Positions 8,199 through 16,657 are shown, numbered from the stretch's first letter. The stretch: 44,696 nucleotides of DNA from Pseudomonadota bacterium (GCA_947505245.1 CANNIZ010000038.1:1-44696); one strand, 5' to 3'. Translations and numbers: made by a program. Notes: a model not told the origin generated them from the letters alone.

Positions 8199-8351
8199 CA
8201 GCAAAAAGTCGCGAACAAGATCCAGTTTCACGAAAGTCCCGTCCCCCCGCCCGTCCCCATCGCCGGCAAAAAAAAGATCAACGACTCGTAGACGGGCCGG
8301 AACGTGGATGGTACTGTTTCTACATCGGGCAGCCGCCCGCGTCCTTTGGGA

Positions 8352-8468
8352 AGACCAAAAAAGTCTCCACTCCCGCCCCCGTGTGTGGGCCTCGGTCCAC
8401 ATGAGGAGCATGGTGGGCGGGAGCATGGACGCGCACTTACAGAGCCACCGCCTTAGCGCGGTGGCTCT
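8352..8468 (+). ncRNA. Candidate structured RNA or leader, unknown class
   Basis: The gap 8050-8507 holds no gene I can support, but its right half is full of inverted repeats on the plus strand. AGAC (8352-8355) pairs with GTCT (8363-8366). CTCCCGCCC (8370-8378) pairs perfectly with GGGCGGGAG (8415-8423). TGTGG (8384-8388) nested inside pairs with CCACA (8397-8401). An 11-bp terminator-like hairpin ends it at 8441-8468. It could be a stand-alone small RNA or the leader of the Sel1 lipoprotein gene at 8508. It matches no RNA class I recognise. Confidence 0.35.
8441..8468 (+). terminator. Strong hairpin, terminator-like
   Basis: An 11-bp perfect stem (AGAGCCACCGC with GCGGTGGCTCT) closes a 6-nt loop. 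It is followed by TTGCG and, 15 nt later, a run of seven T. No plus-strand gene lies upstream within 400 nt, so it terminates either an unannotated transcript or an attenuated leader of the gene at 8508. Confidence 0.5.
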
Positions 8469-8507
8469 TTGCGTTTGTACGGTCATTTTTTTGAAGTTGG
8501 AGCTCCC

Positions 8508-9065
8508 GTGAAGCGTAGCGCGGTCCTGGTCGTCGGCCTCTCCCTTGCGTGTGGGGGCGGCGATGTGTCTAGCGTTCAGGCTCCGCTCCCCGGCAACCCG
8601 CCGATGAACCCGGTGCCGATCTCCACGACGACCTCATCGGCGCCCGCGGCGGTGTTCGACCCGGCCGCGTACCCCACCGGTGAGCGCAACGAATACGCGG
8701 TGGCGTGCGCGAGCGGGAACGAAGAAGGTTGCTACAACCTTGCGATCATGCTCGACGAAGGCGAGGAGGGCGCGGTGGACGACGCCGGCGCGCGCGCGCT
8801 GTACGAGCGCGTGTGCAAGGCCGGCGTAACGGACGGCTGCCACAACCTGGCGTTGATGCTGGAAGACGGCGAAGGCGGCGGCACGGACGTCGCGCGCGCC
8901 CGCGAGATCTATACGGCAAACTGCGACAAAGGCGACGGCGACTCGTGCTTCAACGCAGCCATCCTGTACAACGAGGGCAAAGGTGGCCCGACCGACACCA
9001 CGAAGGGCGCAGCCATGCAGAAGCGGTCGTGCGACCTCGGCGTGGCCGAGGCCTGCGGGAACTGA
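8508..9065 (+). CDS. Sel1-repeat lipoprotein
   Basis: This 185-aa protein starts at GTG 8508, with GGAG 5 nt upstream. A short signal peptide (KRSAVLVVGLSLAC) ends in a lipobox-like LAC, so it is probably a lipoprotein. After a Pro/Thr/Ser linker come about three Sel1-like repeats with the pattern C-x-NLA-x-MLDEG...A-x-x-LYE-x-C. Each repeat carries paired cysteines that may form disulfides, as in periplasmic Sel1 proteins. Sel1 repeats mediate protein-protein contacts. The partner is unknown. It is convergent with the nucleotidyltransferase gene, 3 nt apart, and is preceded by hairpins that may regulate it. Confidence 0.8.
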   Translation: MKRSAVLVVGLSLACGGGDVSSVQAPLPGNPPMNPVPISTTTSSAPAAVFDPAAYPTGERNEYAVACASGNEEGCYNLAIMLDEGEEGAVDDAGARALYERVCKAGVTDGCHNLALMLEDGEGGGTDVARAREIYTANCDKGDGDSCFNAAILYNEGKGGPTDTTKGAAMQKRSCDLGVAEACGN

Positions 9066-9068
9066 CGC

Positions 9069-11063
9069 TCACGACGCGGACAGCGCGTCTTCGACGAGGT
9101 CCTGGCACAACGTGTCAATGGCGACCCGGTCCGGCGCTGCAGGGACGACGAACCGACGCCCGGCCATGATCGCGGCCAGCGCGGCCTCCTCGCGGGAGAC
9201 CTCCTCGAGCAGGCGGTCGTAGGTCCACGCGCCATCGCGGATCGCGCGCAATTCGTCGGCGTCTGCGGCGCCGCCGGGCCCGCGCCAAACCCACACGCGC
9301 CCGGTCTCGAGGATCTCGCGGCCCATGCGCAGCAGGCGGACGAGGTGGGCCGCGTGTTTGGTGTCGTACCCGTGGGACGCCTCGAGCGCGGCGCGGGCGG
9401 GGTTCCGCTCGGTCTTCCACTGCAGGTAGTGCCGCCACTGGCGCGAGGCGCCGTCGAATTCGCGCTCCTTCTGCAGGACGTGGATCAGGTTCGCGTCGAG
9501 GCCGACGACGCGGGCAGCAGCGAGCCACTTCATCCCGTCGTCCGATTCGAACCCGAGCGCGGTGCGGATCTCGGCGAGGGACCTTGCTATCGCGGTCTGA
9601 AGCGCGACCACGCCGGCGGGCTCGAGCCCGTTGGTGTCCAGATCCCAGCGCTCGAGCTGCTTTCGGATCGCCGCCTCGGCCGCGCCGACCTGCTCCCTCG
9701 GCAGCAGCGTGCTCTCGGGCAGGCCATACTCCGCGCGGGTCGGCGCATGGGTGGGTGGGGTGAGCAGCCAGCGCCGATGCCCCTGGATGCGCTTGAGCTG
9801 CGCGGCGGCGTACCCGGCGAAGGTGTGGCGCGCGCTGGCCGTGACGAACAGGTCCCGCGCCGTGCGCAGCCGCGCACCAAGGGGCGTGCAGACCCGCACT
9901 TCGTCATCGCGGCAGAACAACACATCGAGGATGTTCGGGTTGCTCTCGGTCGCGAGGGTGAGGAATTTCCGGACGTCGTAGACCGTCCCCTCGAGCCGCG
10001 TGGCGCCCGATACGAGGCGCTCCTCGTCGGACAAGGTGTCGGCGAACACGGCCATCGCGTCCCCTTCGGCCTGCTCGAACTTGTGCGCGAGGCCGTGGAG
10101 GTAGGGCGCGGGCGGGATCGCGACGCCGCGCACGTCCACGTCGGACCCCGCACGCGCGAGGCCGTAGGCGCGCGAGCCCCCCACCACGAGCAGGATCGTG
10201 TCCCGCCGGACGTCCAAAGCGCGACGAACCGGACGGACGATCGGCAGGGAGCGCGCGCGCGTGGCGAGGAGCCAGGCGTCGAACGCGCCGGGATCGACGG
10301 GATGTTCGGGCAACGAGGACTCAGCGAGCGCGACGTCGAGCACCCTGAACGCGGCGTCCATCAGCCCACGTGCTGAGGCGGCCGCGCTGGCGTCGAGCAC
10401 CTGCCGCTCACCCCGCGACTTCGCCTCGACCAGCGCGGTGACGTCGAGGCCATAGGGGCCTGCGAGCGCGGTGAGATCGGTCACGACCTCGCCCGTGCGC
10501 AGCAGGTGGGCCCCCGTGAGCGCGGTGCGCAGCACGTACAACACGCGCTTCGCCGTACACGACTCCTCGGCCGCCTTGCGCTGGCCCGACGCGAAGCCGT
10601 GGTAGTGACGGTAAAAGCGCTGGGACAGGTTCGCGCGCACGAGCGGCGCCAGCGACGCGAGGTCCGGCGAGGCGCGCAACGCGAACCCGCCGAGCAGCCG
10701 TTCGACGTAGTTCCCGTTGCCGCGCAGCACGCCCGTCAGCACCGCGCCGATCTCGTTCGAGCCGTAGTCGAGCTCGACCCCGTCCCGCACCTCGATGCGA
10801 TCGGCTACCGATGGCGGCGCTTCCAGCGCGAGCACCGCGCCGATCGGGGCGACGTGGACGCACTTGAGATCCACGTCGCTGTCGGGCGACGGGAAGCCGT
10901 ACGCGTGCGCGCCGGAGAGCGCGACCACGAGGTGACGCCGCTCGACCTCGCGCTCGTCGAGGAACGCCTGCACCACGGGGCGCTGGGCGACGGACAGCGC
11001 GAGCGCCGCCGCGCCGATTTCAGGGGCGACGCCCCCAGAACCCGTGCTACACCGTGCGGCCAT
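9069..11063 (-). CDS. Tandem RlaP-type nucleotidyltransferase
   Basis: This 664-aa protein carries two copies of a polymerase-beta-superfamily nucleotidyltransferase domain. The first has GAHAYG...SDVDLK (about residues 51-67), the second GSRAYG...SDVDVR (about 296-312). GS-x-AYG...SD-x-D is the active-site signature with two metal-binding aspartates. The first copy has GAH in place of GSR, so its serine is missing. Both halves carry family-like helical segments, and the second ends with the KHAAHLVRLLRMG region typical of the RlaP family, linked by others to RNA repair. The start is uncertain: ATG 11063 has GGAG 9 nt away, but later starts are possible and would leave room for the divergent promoter. 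Substrate unknown. Confidence 0.78.
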   Translation of the reverse strand: MAARCSTGSGGVAPEIGAAALALSVAQRPVVQAFLDEREVERRHLVVALSGAHAYGFPSPDSDVDLKCVHVAPIGAVLALEAPPSVADRIEVRDGVELDYGSNEIGAVLTGVLRGNGNYVERLLGGFALRASPDLASLAPLVRANLSQRFYRHYHGFASGQRKAAEESCTAKRVLYVLRTALTGAHLLRTGEVVTDLTALAGPYGLDVTALVEAKSRGERQVLDASAAASARGLMDAAFRVLDVALAESSLPEHPVDPGAFDAWLLATRARSLPIVRPVRRALDVRRDTILLVVGGSRAYGLARAGSDVDVRGVAIPPAPYLHGLAHKFEQAEGDAMAVFADTLSDEERLVSGATRLEGTVYDVRKFLTLATESNPNILDVLFCRDDEVRVCTPLGARLRTARDLFVTASARHTFAGYAAAQLKRIQGHRRWLLTPPTHAPTRAEYGLPESTLLPREQVGAAEAAIRKQLERWDLDTNGLEPAGVVALQTAIARSLAEIRTALGFESDDGMKWLAAARVVGLDANLIHVLQKEREFDGASRQWRHYLQWKTERNPARAALEASHGYDTKHAAHLVRLLRMGREILETGRVWVWRGPGGAADADELRAIRDGAWTYDRLLEEVSREEAALAAIMAGRRFVVPAAPDRVAIDTLCQDLVEDALSAS

Positions 11064-11076
11064 CGGGGAGATCTCC

Positions 11077-12291
11077 ATGCGTCCGCTCCTGCTCTTGTCG
11101 CTCACGGCCTGCACCCCGATGTATTACGACTCCGGCGAGACCGGCACCCAGGACACGGACACGGCGGACGCCGACACCGACGCCGACACCGATTCGGACA
11201 CCGACGCTGACTCGGATGCGGACACCGACGCGGACGCGGACGCGGACCCGGCCATCGATTACGCGAGCCTTTCGGGCAGCGTGACGTTTACGAAGACGCT
11301 GGACGGCCAGCCGGGTTGCGACCTGGATGTGGGCCTGACCAGCGTGTCGAACTACATCGGCAGCTGCCCGGAGTGCGACTTCGCGTTCCGCGTGGACGGC
11401 GTCATCACCCGCGATGACTCCGTGGATTGCAGGATGACCGACGACGAACACAAGCTCGCGTTCTTGGAGAACGACGCGGTCCGGAACTTCTGGCTCGGCT
11501 TCGGAGCGAGCTACGACGTCAACTACTACAGCTATTCGTACACGTACAATGACGTGATGCTCGGCGGGGCCGACGTCACGTACTCCTACACGTCGTACTA
11601 CTACGACTACACGTACACCTACACCGAGCCGCAGGTGTGGGCGGTAGCCTTCGACGGCGCCCCGTACGGCCGGGCCACGTTCGACGGCACCGATCTCGCG
11701 TGGACGTACACCTACGACGACTCCCAGTGGGTGCAGCCGTACGGCACGTCGTGCAGCTACGGCAGCGACTGGGGCACCGAGGGCACCGCCGCCGTCACGG
11801 ACGCGCAGTCGGGCACCGCCAGCCTGCCTTGCGACACTGACGTGCAGGACATCTGGGAGGTCGAGGTCGAAGGCGGCTCTACCCTGGACGTGAGCATCGA
11901 CATGCTGGACGCAGCGACCGCGTTCGACGCGTCGATGTGGCTCACGAGCCCGTCCTCGTGCATCGAGGCCACCGTCGAAGACGGGTTCCGCTGCACGGCC
12001 GACCCGGTGATCTACCACTCGTACTGGGCCCCGGCGCCGTGCCCGGCGTGGAGCCTCGACGTCGGCGCGTCGGACGGCGGCACCTGGCAGATCGGCGTGG
12101 ACATGGTGGAGTACGCGCAGCCTGACGCCACCTGCCCCGCGAACGCGAGCCTCGGCACCTACACGATCGCCGTGGACGGCGGCGTGCCCGACACGCTCGC
12201 GCTCGCCCACCAGGGCGTGAACAACGACGGTCGCTACGTCGACACCCGCGTCGAAGTGACCGGACTCGTCACCGTCGTACCGGCGAACTGA
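11077..12291 (+). CDS. Lipoprotein with Asp/Thr linker and Tyr-rich segment
   Basis: This 404-aa protein has a very short signal ending in the lipobox LTAC, then a DTDTADADTD-type acidic linker of about 35 residues, a common layout for surface lipoproteins of Myxococcota-like bacteria. The main domain is Thr/Ser/Tyr-rich and probably beta-structured. Around residues 145-190 about half of the residues are Tyr (YYSYSYTY, SYYYDYTYTY), which is striking. Several Cys pairs may form disulfides. ATG 11077 is preceded by GGGGAG 6 nt away. The start codon is only 13 nt from the divergent nucleotidyltransferase start. Function is unknown. Confidence 0.8.
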   Translation: MRPLLLLSLTACTPMYYDSGETGTQDTDTADADTDADTDSDTDADSDADTDADADADPAIDYASLSGSVTFTKTLDGQPGCDLDVGLTSVSNYIGSCPECDFAFRVDGVITRDDSVDCRMTDDEHKLAFLENDAVRNFWLGFGASYDVNYYSYSYTYNDVMLGGADVTYSYTSYYYDYTYTYTEPQVWAVAFDGAPYGRATFDGTDLAWTYTYDDSQWVQPYGTSCSYGSDWGTEGTAAVTDAQSGTASLPCDTDVQDIWEVEVEGGSTLDVSIDMLDAATAFDASMWLTSPSSCIEATVEDGFRCTADPVIYHSYWAPAPCPAWSLDVGASDGGTWQIGVDMVEYAQPDATCPANASLGTYTIAVDGGVPDTLALAHQGVNNDGRYVDTRVEVTGLVTVVPAN

Positions 12292-12324
12292 CACGCGCCT
12301 GGATATGGCGCGCCCGGAGGTCCG

Positions 12325-12861
12325 ATGTCCACCATCGCCGACGGCAAGATCGTCACGTTTCACTACACCCTGAAGAACGACGCCGGCGAGGTCATCGACT
12401 CGTCATCCGGCAAGGAGCCGCTCGCCTACCTGCACGGCGCCGGCAACATCGTCCCCGGCCTGGAAGCCAAGCTGGTCGGCAAGGCCACAGGTGAGGCCTT
12501 CGAAGCCGTCGTGGCCGCAAAAGAGGGCTACGGCGAGTACGTGGACGAGGCCGTTCACCTCGTCAACCGCACGCAGTTCCCTCCCGAGCTGGAGGTGGTG
12601 GTCGGCATGCAGTTCGGCGCCCACGGGCCCGACGGCGAGCAGGTCGCGTGCTGGGTTCGAAAGATCGACGCCGACATGATCACGGTGGACTTCAACCACC
12701 CCCTCGCGGGCCAGCAGCTGCACTTCTCCGGCACGATCGTCGAAGTGCGCGACGCGTCGGACATCGAGCGCGAGCACGGGCACGTCCACGACGCCCACGC
12801 GCACAACCACGATCATGGGCATTCGCACGACCACGGCGCTGAACACGACCACAAGCACTAG
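12325..12861 (+). CDS. slyD: FKBP-type peptidyl-prolyl isomerase, SlyD family
   Basis: This 178-aa protein has the FKBP fold beginning V-x-x-HYTLKNDAGEVIDSS, then LAYLHGAGNIVPGLE, with an inserted IF (chaperone) domain in the middle, as in SlyD. The last 30 residues are a His/Asp-rich tail (HNHDHGHSHDHG), the nickel- and zinc-binding tail of SlyD. SlyD assists folding and supplies nickel to hydrogenase assembly in other bacteria. No nickel-enzyme genes are seen here. GGAGG precedes the ATG at good spacing. A hydrolase gene follows 3 nt downstream. Confidence 0.93.
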   Translation: MSTIADGKIVTFHYTLKNDAGEVIDSSSGKEPLAYLHGAGNIVPGLEAKLVGKATGEAFEAVVAAKEGYGEYVDEAVHLVNRTQFPPELEVVVGMQFGAHGPDGEQVACWVRKIDADMITVDFNHPLAGQQLHFSGTIVEVRDASDIEREHGHVHDAHAHNHDHGHSHDHGAEHDHKH

Positions 12862-12864
12862 GCC

Positions 12865-13830
12865 ATGGGCCTCTTTCCGCCTACGCGCGTCGACCACGTC
12901 CCCTCGGGGCCGTGGAAGCTGGAAGTCCGTCGCTACGATGTGCCTGCGACGCGGGTAGCCGGGCGCCGGCCCCTCGTGATGATCCCCGGCTACGCCATGA
13001 ACACGCACGTGTTGGCGTTTCACCCGCGCGGCCGCTCGATGGTCGAGTACCTCGTCGCCGAGGGGTTCGACGTGTGGACGGCCAACCTGCGCGGGCAGGG
13101 CGGGGCGATCGGCCCCAGCGCTGATCGCTTCGGGATCGGCGAGCTCGTGTTGGACGACCTCCCGGCCGTGTTGGAGCACGTCCGCCAGGTTTCCGGCGCA
13201 GGCGAAGTCGACGTCATCGGCTGCAGCCTGGGCGGCTCGCTCGTATATGCGTGGCTCGCCCACCACCCGCACGACCACGGCATCGGCAACGTGATCACGA
13301 TCGGCGCGCCCCTGCGCTGGGACTCCGTCCATCCGCTGCTCCGGGCCGCGTTCGTGTCCGGCCGGCTCGCGGGCGCCGTACCGATCAAGGGCACCCGCGC
13401 CCTCGCGGGGATGTTCCTGCCGCTGCTTCGGCGCGTGCCGGGCGTGTTGTCGATGTACATGAACCCGGCGCACGTCGATCTTTCGCAGATCGACCGGCTG
13501 GTGGAGACGGTGGACGACCCCGTGCCATGGATCAACCGCCAGATGGCGCGCTGGATTCAGCAGCACGACCTCGTCGTGCGCGGCGTGAACGTCACCACCG
13601 GCCTGGGCCGCGTGGAAGGTGTCCACGTGTTGGCGATCGTCGCGAACCGCGACGGCATCGTGCCGCCGACCGCCGCGCGGTCGATCACGCACGCGATGGC
13701 GCACGCGACGGTGCACGCGGTGGGCGACGCTGAGAGCTGGTACGCGCACGCCGACCTGTTCGTCGGCGACAACGCCGAAGAGGACGTGTTCGAGCCGATG
13801 GCCACCTGGCTCGTCGGGGTTTCTTCTTAA
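12865..13830 (+). CDS. Alpha/beta hydrolase
   Basis: This 321-aa alpha/beta-hydrolase has the nucleophile elbow GCSLGG (S121), an aspartate in VANRDGIVPP (D263) and a late histidine in YAHADLF (H295), giving a complete catalytic triad. The early MIPGYAMN segment supplies the oxyanion region. The spread-out layout and the NLRGQG segment recall the polyhydroxyalkanoate-synthase-like branch of the family, but that synthase uses a cysteine nucleophile, so an esterase or lipase is more likely. There is no signal peptide. It starts 3 nt after slyD, so the two are probably co-transcribed. The substrate is unknown. Confidence 0.85.
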   Translation: MGLFPPTRVDHVPSGPWKLEVRRYDVPATRVAGRRPLVMIPGYAMNTHVLAFHPRGRSMVEYLVAEGFDVWTANLRGQGGAIGPSADRFGIGELVLDDLPAVLEHVRQVSGAGEVDVIGCSLGGSLVYAWLAHHPHDHGIGNVITIGAPLRWDSVHPLLRAAFVSGRLAGAVPIKGTRALAGMFLPLLRRVPGVLSMYMNPAHVDLSQIDRLVETVDDPVPWINRQMARWIQQHDLVVRGVNVTTGLGRVEGVHVLAIVANRDGIVPPTAARSITHAMAHATVHAVGDAESWYAHADLFVGDNAEEDVFEPMATWLVGVSS

Positions 13831-13873
13831 GGTCCACGCGCCGCGTGTCGATGAGCCCGCCGGGGGAGGTCCC

Positions 13874-14938
13874 ATGGCTGGCTTCGACGCAAACCCGTAC
13901 GCGTTGTACGACGCCTACGGTGGTCCCGCGTTCGTGGCGCCAGCGCGGGATGCGGGCACCAAGGTCTTCGATGGCAGCCTGATCGTCGGGTACGCCGCGA
14001 ATCCGGCACCCGACATCGACCACCTCGCCACCATCACCACCGCCATCTACGCGCGACCGATCAACGGCGTACGGGCGGAGTTCGTCGTGCCGGTCAACGG
14101 CTCGTCGGGCATCGGCACCGCCGTGGGCGTCGGAGACCTTCGGCTGGGCGCCGCTGTAACCCTCGTCGACGGTGCAGCTTTCGCCGCTGAGCTCACGCCG
14201 TCGGTGTGGCTGCCCACGGGAAGCCGGCAGGCGGACTTCGGCGCGGGCGTGTTCGGAGCAGGCGGCGTCGCAGCGGCCAGCGTCAGGACCGGCCGCCTGG
14301 AGGTGGTCGGAAACCTCGGCGGGCGCATCGGGCGCGTCACCTCGCCGCACGTCGGCGGTGCCGTCGCGGTGGACGTCGCGCGGAAGCTGCGCGTCTCAGC
14401 GTGGGCCCTGGCCCAGGGTGACGGTGCGTCGTCCAATATTCCCGCGCTCGTGGGCGGCACCGCCCGCCTGCGGCTCGGCGAGAACTTCGTCGTGATCTCG
14501 GGCGGAAAGGGCGTCGCAGCAGGTTCGCCTGACTGGCAGGCGACGATCGCGTTCGTGCCTCGCCCGGTGGACCGACTGCCCGTTCCGAAGCTCGATCCGC
14601 TGCAGGCGCGCGTCCGCTTCGAGCCCGACGGTGACTTCACGACCGAAGCCCGATCGACCATGTTCCAACTCGCCCAGGCGATGGTCGCCGATCCCACGCT
14701 CGCGATCGTGGTGACGGGCCACTCGGACCCCAAGCTGCCGACCGAAGCCTCTGCGCGGCGCGCCCAGCGCGTCGTCGACTGGCTGACGTGGAACGGGGTG
14801 CCGAGCGAACGCCTGTCCGTGCTCGGGCTCGGCGGAGTCGATGCGGTGATCGCCGGTTCCGACCCGCAAAACGACTGGGTGGACTTCGCGAGGGTCGCGA
14901 ACCTCAACGCCATGTCGCGCGTGCCGTACCCTCAGTAG
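13874..14938 (+). CDS. OmpA-domain beta-barrel-like protein without signal peptide
   Basis: This 354-aa protein has an N-terminal region of alternating beta strands (about residues 25-230) that looks like an outer-membrane barrel, and an OmpA-like peptidoglycan-binding domain (about 240-345; VRFEPDGDF, VVTGHSD, RRAQRVVDWL). The ATG at 13874 has a strong GGGGGAGG site. Unusually, the protein begins directly with MAGFDANPY, which looks like a mature N-terminus. The 43 nt to the upstream stop leave no room for a signal peptide, and the in-frame upstream codons do not encode one. Its last codons lie in a 20-bp tandem repeat. Confidence 0.75.
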   Translation: MAGFDANPYALYDAYGGPAFVAPARDAGTKVFDGSLIVGYAANPAPDIDHLATITTAIYARPINGVRAEFVVPVNGSSGIGTAVGVGDLRLGAAVTLVDGAAFAAELTPSVWLPTGSRQADFGAGVFGAGGVAAASVRTGRLEVVGNLGGRIGRVTSPHVGGAVAVDVARKLRVSAWALAQGDGASSNIPALVGGTARLRLGENFVVISGGKGVAAGSPDWQATIAFVPRPVDRLPVPKLDPLQARVRFEPDGDFTTEARSTMFQLAQAMVADPTLAIVVTGHSDPKLPTEASARRAQRVVDWLTWNGVPSERLSVLGLGGVDAVIAGSDPQNDWVDFARVANLNAMSRVPYPQ

Positions 14939-14970
14939 GCCCGCACGGCGCTCAGTAGGCCCGCACGGCG
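14931..14970. repeat. 20-bp perfect tandem duplication at a gene tail-to-tail junction
   Basis: The 20-mer starting CTCAGTAGGC occurs twice head-to-tail (14931-14950 and 14951-14970). The first copy carries the stop of the plus-strand OmpA-domain gene; the second carries the stop of the minus-strand E1-beta-like gene. Each copy holds both stops, so before the duplication the two genes would have overlapped. Confidence 0.9.
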
Positions 14971-15716
14971 CGCACGGCCTCGACCACGTCGTCGACGGGC
15001 ACCACCACCGGCGGCGACTCCAGCCAATCGAACGCCTGGGCGACGGCCGGCCACAACACCGCGTGTCCGACACCATCCCCGGGGTCCGCGATCACCAGCC
15101 TGCCGGTAGCGCGCACGCGCTCGGTGAGGGTGGCGACATCGATCGGAGCGAGCGCGACGAGGTCGATCACATCGACCGAGGACTCGTGTGCGAGGGACTC
15201 TGCGGCCGCGAGGACACGCTCGACTCCCGCCCCCCAGGTGACGACGCTCGCGACGTCGCCGCGCCGCAGGACGCGCGCGGCGACTCCGTCCGAAGGACCG
15301 TACGCAGCCCCGTCGAACAGCGCGCGCGGGGTGAGGACGACGGCGATGGCCCCGGCCTCCTGCAGGTGAGCGACCAGCCTGGCCGAAGCGGCCGCATCGG
15401 AGGCCACGACGACGGTGACGCCTGGCACCGCGAGCACGGCGGAGACGGTGGCGCGATCCACGAGCGGGCCCGCCTCGCCGCCACACGGGACGGTGAGCAC
15501 GAGCGGCGCCCCGAGACGGACGGCTTCGGCGAGCACCTCCACGACCGCGAGGAGCGCATGGGTGCCGTCCAGTTCCACCACCGGCCGCTTGCCGCCGAGC
15601 GACAGCCCGAGGGCGAGGCCAACCGCTGCGCGATCGGCCACCGGCACCTCGACCAGCTGCCCCGGAAGTGCGCGACCGCGCAACGCACAGCCGACAGTCA
15701 CTCGCTCGATCGTCAC
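14952..15716 (-). CDS. Short 2-oxoacid dehydrogenase E1-beta-like (transketolase family) protein
   Basis: This 254-aa protein resembles the beta subunit of 2-oxoacid dehydrogenase E1: a pyrimidine-binding Rossmann-like half ([24 protein letters not shown]) and a C-terminal transketolase half ([29 protein letters not shown]). Normal E1-beta is about 325 aa, so roughly 70 residues are missing, mostly from the N-terminal half, which normally begins with a longer region carrying the thiamine-contacting glutamate. It is probably a divergent or non-catalytic paralogue. Its GTG start overlaps the lipA stop by 4 nt, tying it to lipoate-dependent dehydrogenase function. No E1-alpha or E2 gene is nearby. 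Confidence 0.7.
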   Translation of the reverse strand: MTIERVTVGCALRGRALPGQLVEVPVADRAAVGLALGLSLGGKRPVVELDGTHALLAVVEVLAEAVRLGAPLVLTVPCGGEAGPLVDRATVSAVLAVPGVTVVVASDAAASARLVAHLQEAGAIAVVLTPRALFDGAAYGPSDGVAARVLRRGDVASVVTWGAGVERVLAAAESLAHESSVDVIDLVALAPIDVATLTERVRATGRLVIADPGDGVGHAVLWPAVAQAFDWLESPPVVVPVDDVVEAVRAVRAY

Positions 15717-16573
15717 GTCGCCCCCTGAACGCCCTGGTTTTGGCGCACGAATCGCTCGATGAAGTACTCGCCCGCCTTGTACGATGACCGCACGAGCGGC
15801 CCGGAGGCGACGTACAGGAACCCGAGTTCGAGGCCGAGGCGCTCGTACTCCGCGAACTCCTCGGGCGTCACGTAGCGTTCGAGCGCGAGGTGTCGCTCCG
15901 AAGGCTGGAGGTACTGGCCGACCGTGAGAAAGTCTACACCAACCGCACGAAGGTCGGCCATGGTAGCCAACATTTCGTCAAGCGTCTCGCCGAGGCCGAC
16001 CATGATCGACGACTTCGTGCGGCGCGACGGGTCGATCCGCTTCATGTTCGCCAGCACCTCGAGCGACTGCGCGTACGTGGCCCGGGGATCCCGGACGTGG
16101 GCCGTGAGCCGCGGAACCGTCTCGACGTTGTGCGCGATGACGTCCGGCGAGGCCTCGACCACCGCCATCAGCAGCGACAAGTCGCCTCGAAAGTCCGGAA
16201 TCAGCACTTCGATCATCGTCTTTGGCGAGCGCGCGCGAATCGCGGTGATACACGACGCGAAGTGCGACGCGCCCTGGTCGGCGAGATCATCGCGGTCCAC
16301 GCTGGTGACCACGACGTAGTCGAGCTCCATCTCGGCGATGGCCGTGGCGATGTTCTGGGGCTCGGCGGGATCCAACGGCGCGGGGCGGCGCGAGGTATCG
16401 ACCGCGCAGAACCGACACCCGCGGGTGCACGTGTCGCCCATGACCATGAACGTAGCGGTGCCACCGCCCCAGCACTCGCCGATGTTGGGGCACCGCGCCT
16501 CTTCACATACCGTGGCCAGCTTGAGGTCGCGCGCGCGCGCCTTGATCTGCTGGTACCGGGGGGAGCCCGGCAT
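15713..16573 (-). CDS. lipA: Lipoyl synthase (radical SAM)
   Basis: LipA inserts two sulfurs into octanoyl groups on E2 and GcvH proteins. It has the auxiliary cluster motif C-x4-C-x5-C ([12 protein letters not shown]), the radical-SAM motif C-x3-C-x2-C (CTRGCRFC) and the terminal RSSYKAGE whose serine ligates the auxiliary cluster. All are intact. The 286-aa ORF begins at ATG 16573, but the codons just upstream in frame encode KPPWLKVK, a conserved LipA segment, so the true start may be CTG at 16615, preceded by GGGGG; no ATG, GTG or TTG is available before the upstream stop. lipB is not in the window. Confidence 0.95.
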   Translation of the reverse strand: MPGSPRYQQIKARARDLKLATVCEEARCPNIGECWGGGTATFMVMGDTCTRGCRFCAVDTSRRPAPLDPAEPQNIATAIAEMELDYVVVTSVDRDDLADQGASHFASCITAIRARSPKTMIEVLIPDFRGDLSLLMAVVEASPDVIAHNVETVPRLTAHVRDPRATYAQSLEVLANMKRIDPSRRTKSSIMVGLGETLDEMLATMADLRAVGVDFLTVGQYLQPSERHLALERYVTPEEFAEYERLGLELGFLYVASGPLVRSSYKAGEYFIERFVRQNQGVQGAT

Positions 16574-16615
16574 CTTGACCTTGAGCCAGGGTGGCTTGGG
16601 TGCGCGCGTGGTCAG

Positions 16616-16632
16616 GTGACCCCCAGGGTCAC
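16616..16632. promoter_or_regulatory. Inverted repeat upstream of lipA
   Basis: GTGACCC and GGGTCAC (7-nt arms, 3-nt spacer) form a perfect palindrome directly before the lipA coding frame. It may be an operator or the base of a leader hairpin. No regulator can be named. Confidence 0.35.
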
Positions 16633-16657
16633 AGGGCTAACCCGGTCTGCGAAACCT

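Noticed and set aside
8192..8290. Short frame ending in a plausible peptide (VANKIQFHESPVPPPVP...)
   Set aside because: No ATG, GTG or TTG starts it before an upstream in-frame stop; not supportable as a gene.
6850..8511. Long plus-strand frame across tatA and mtnA
   Set aside because: It is antisense to two clear genes; translation is Arg/Pro-rich without family resemblance.
11047..12363. 438-codon minus-strand frame over the Tyr-rich lipoprotein
   Set aside because: It lies antisense to a gene with a lipobox and ribosome site; the Val/Arg-rich translation is typical of a shadow frame.
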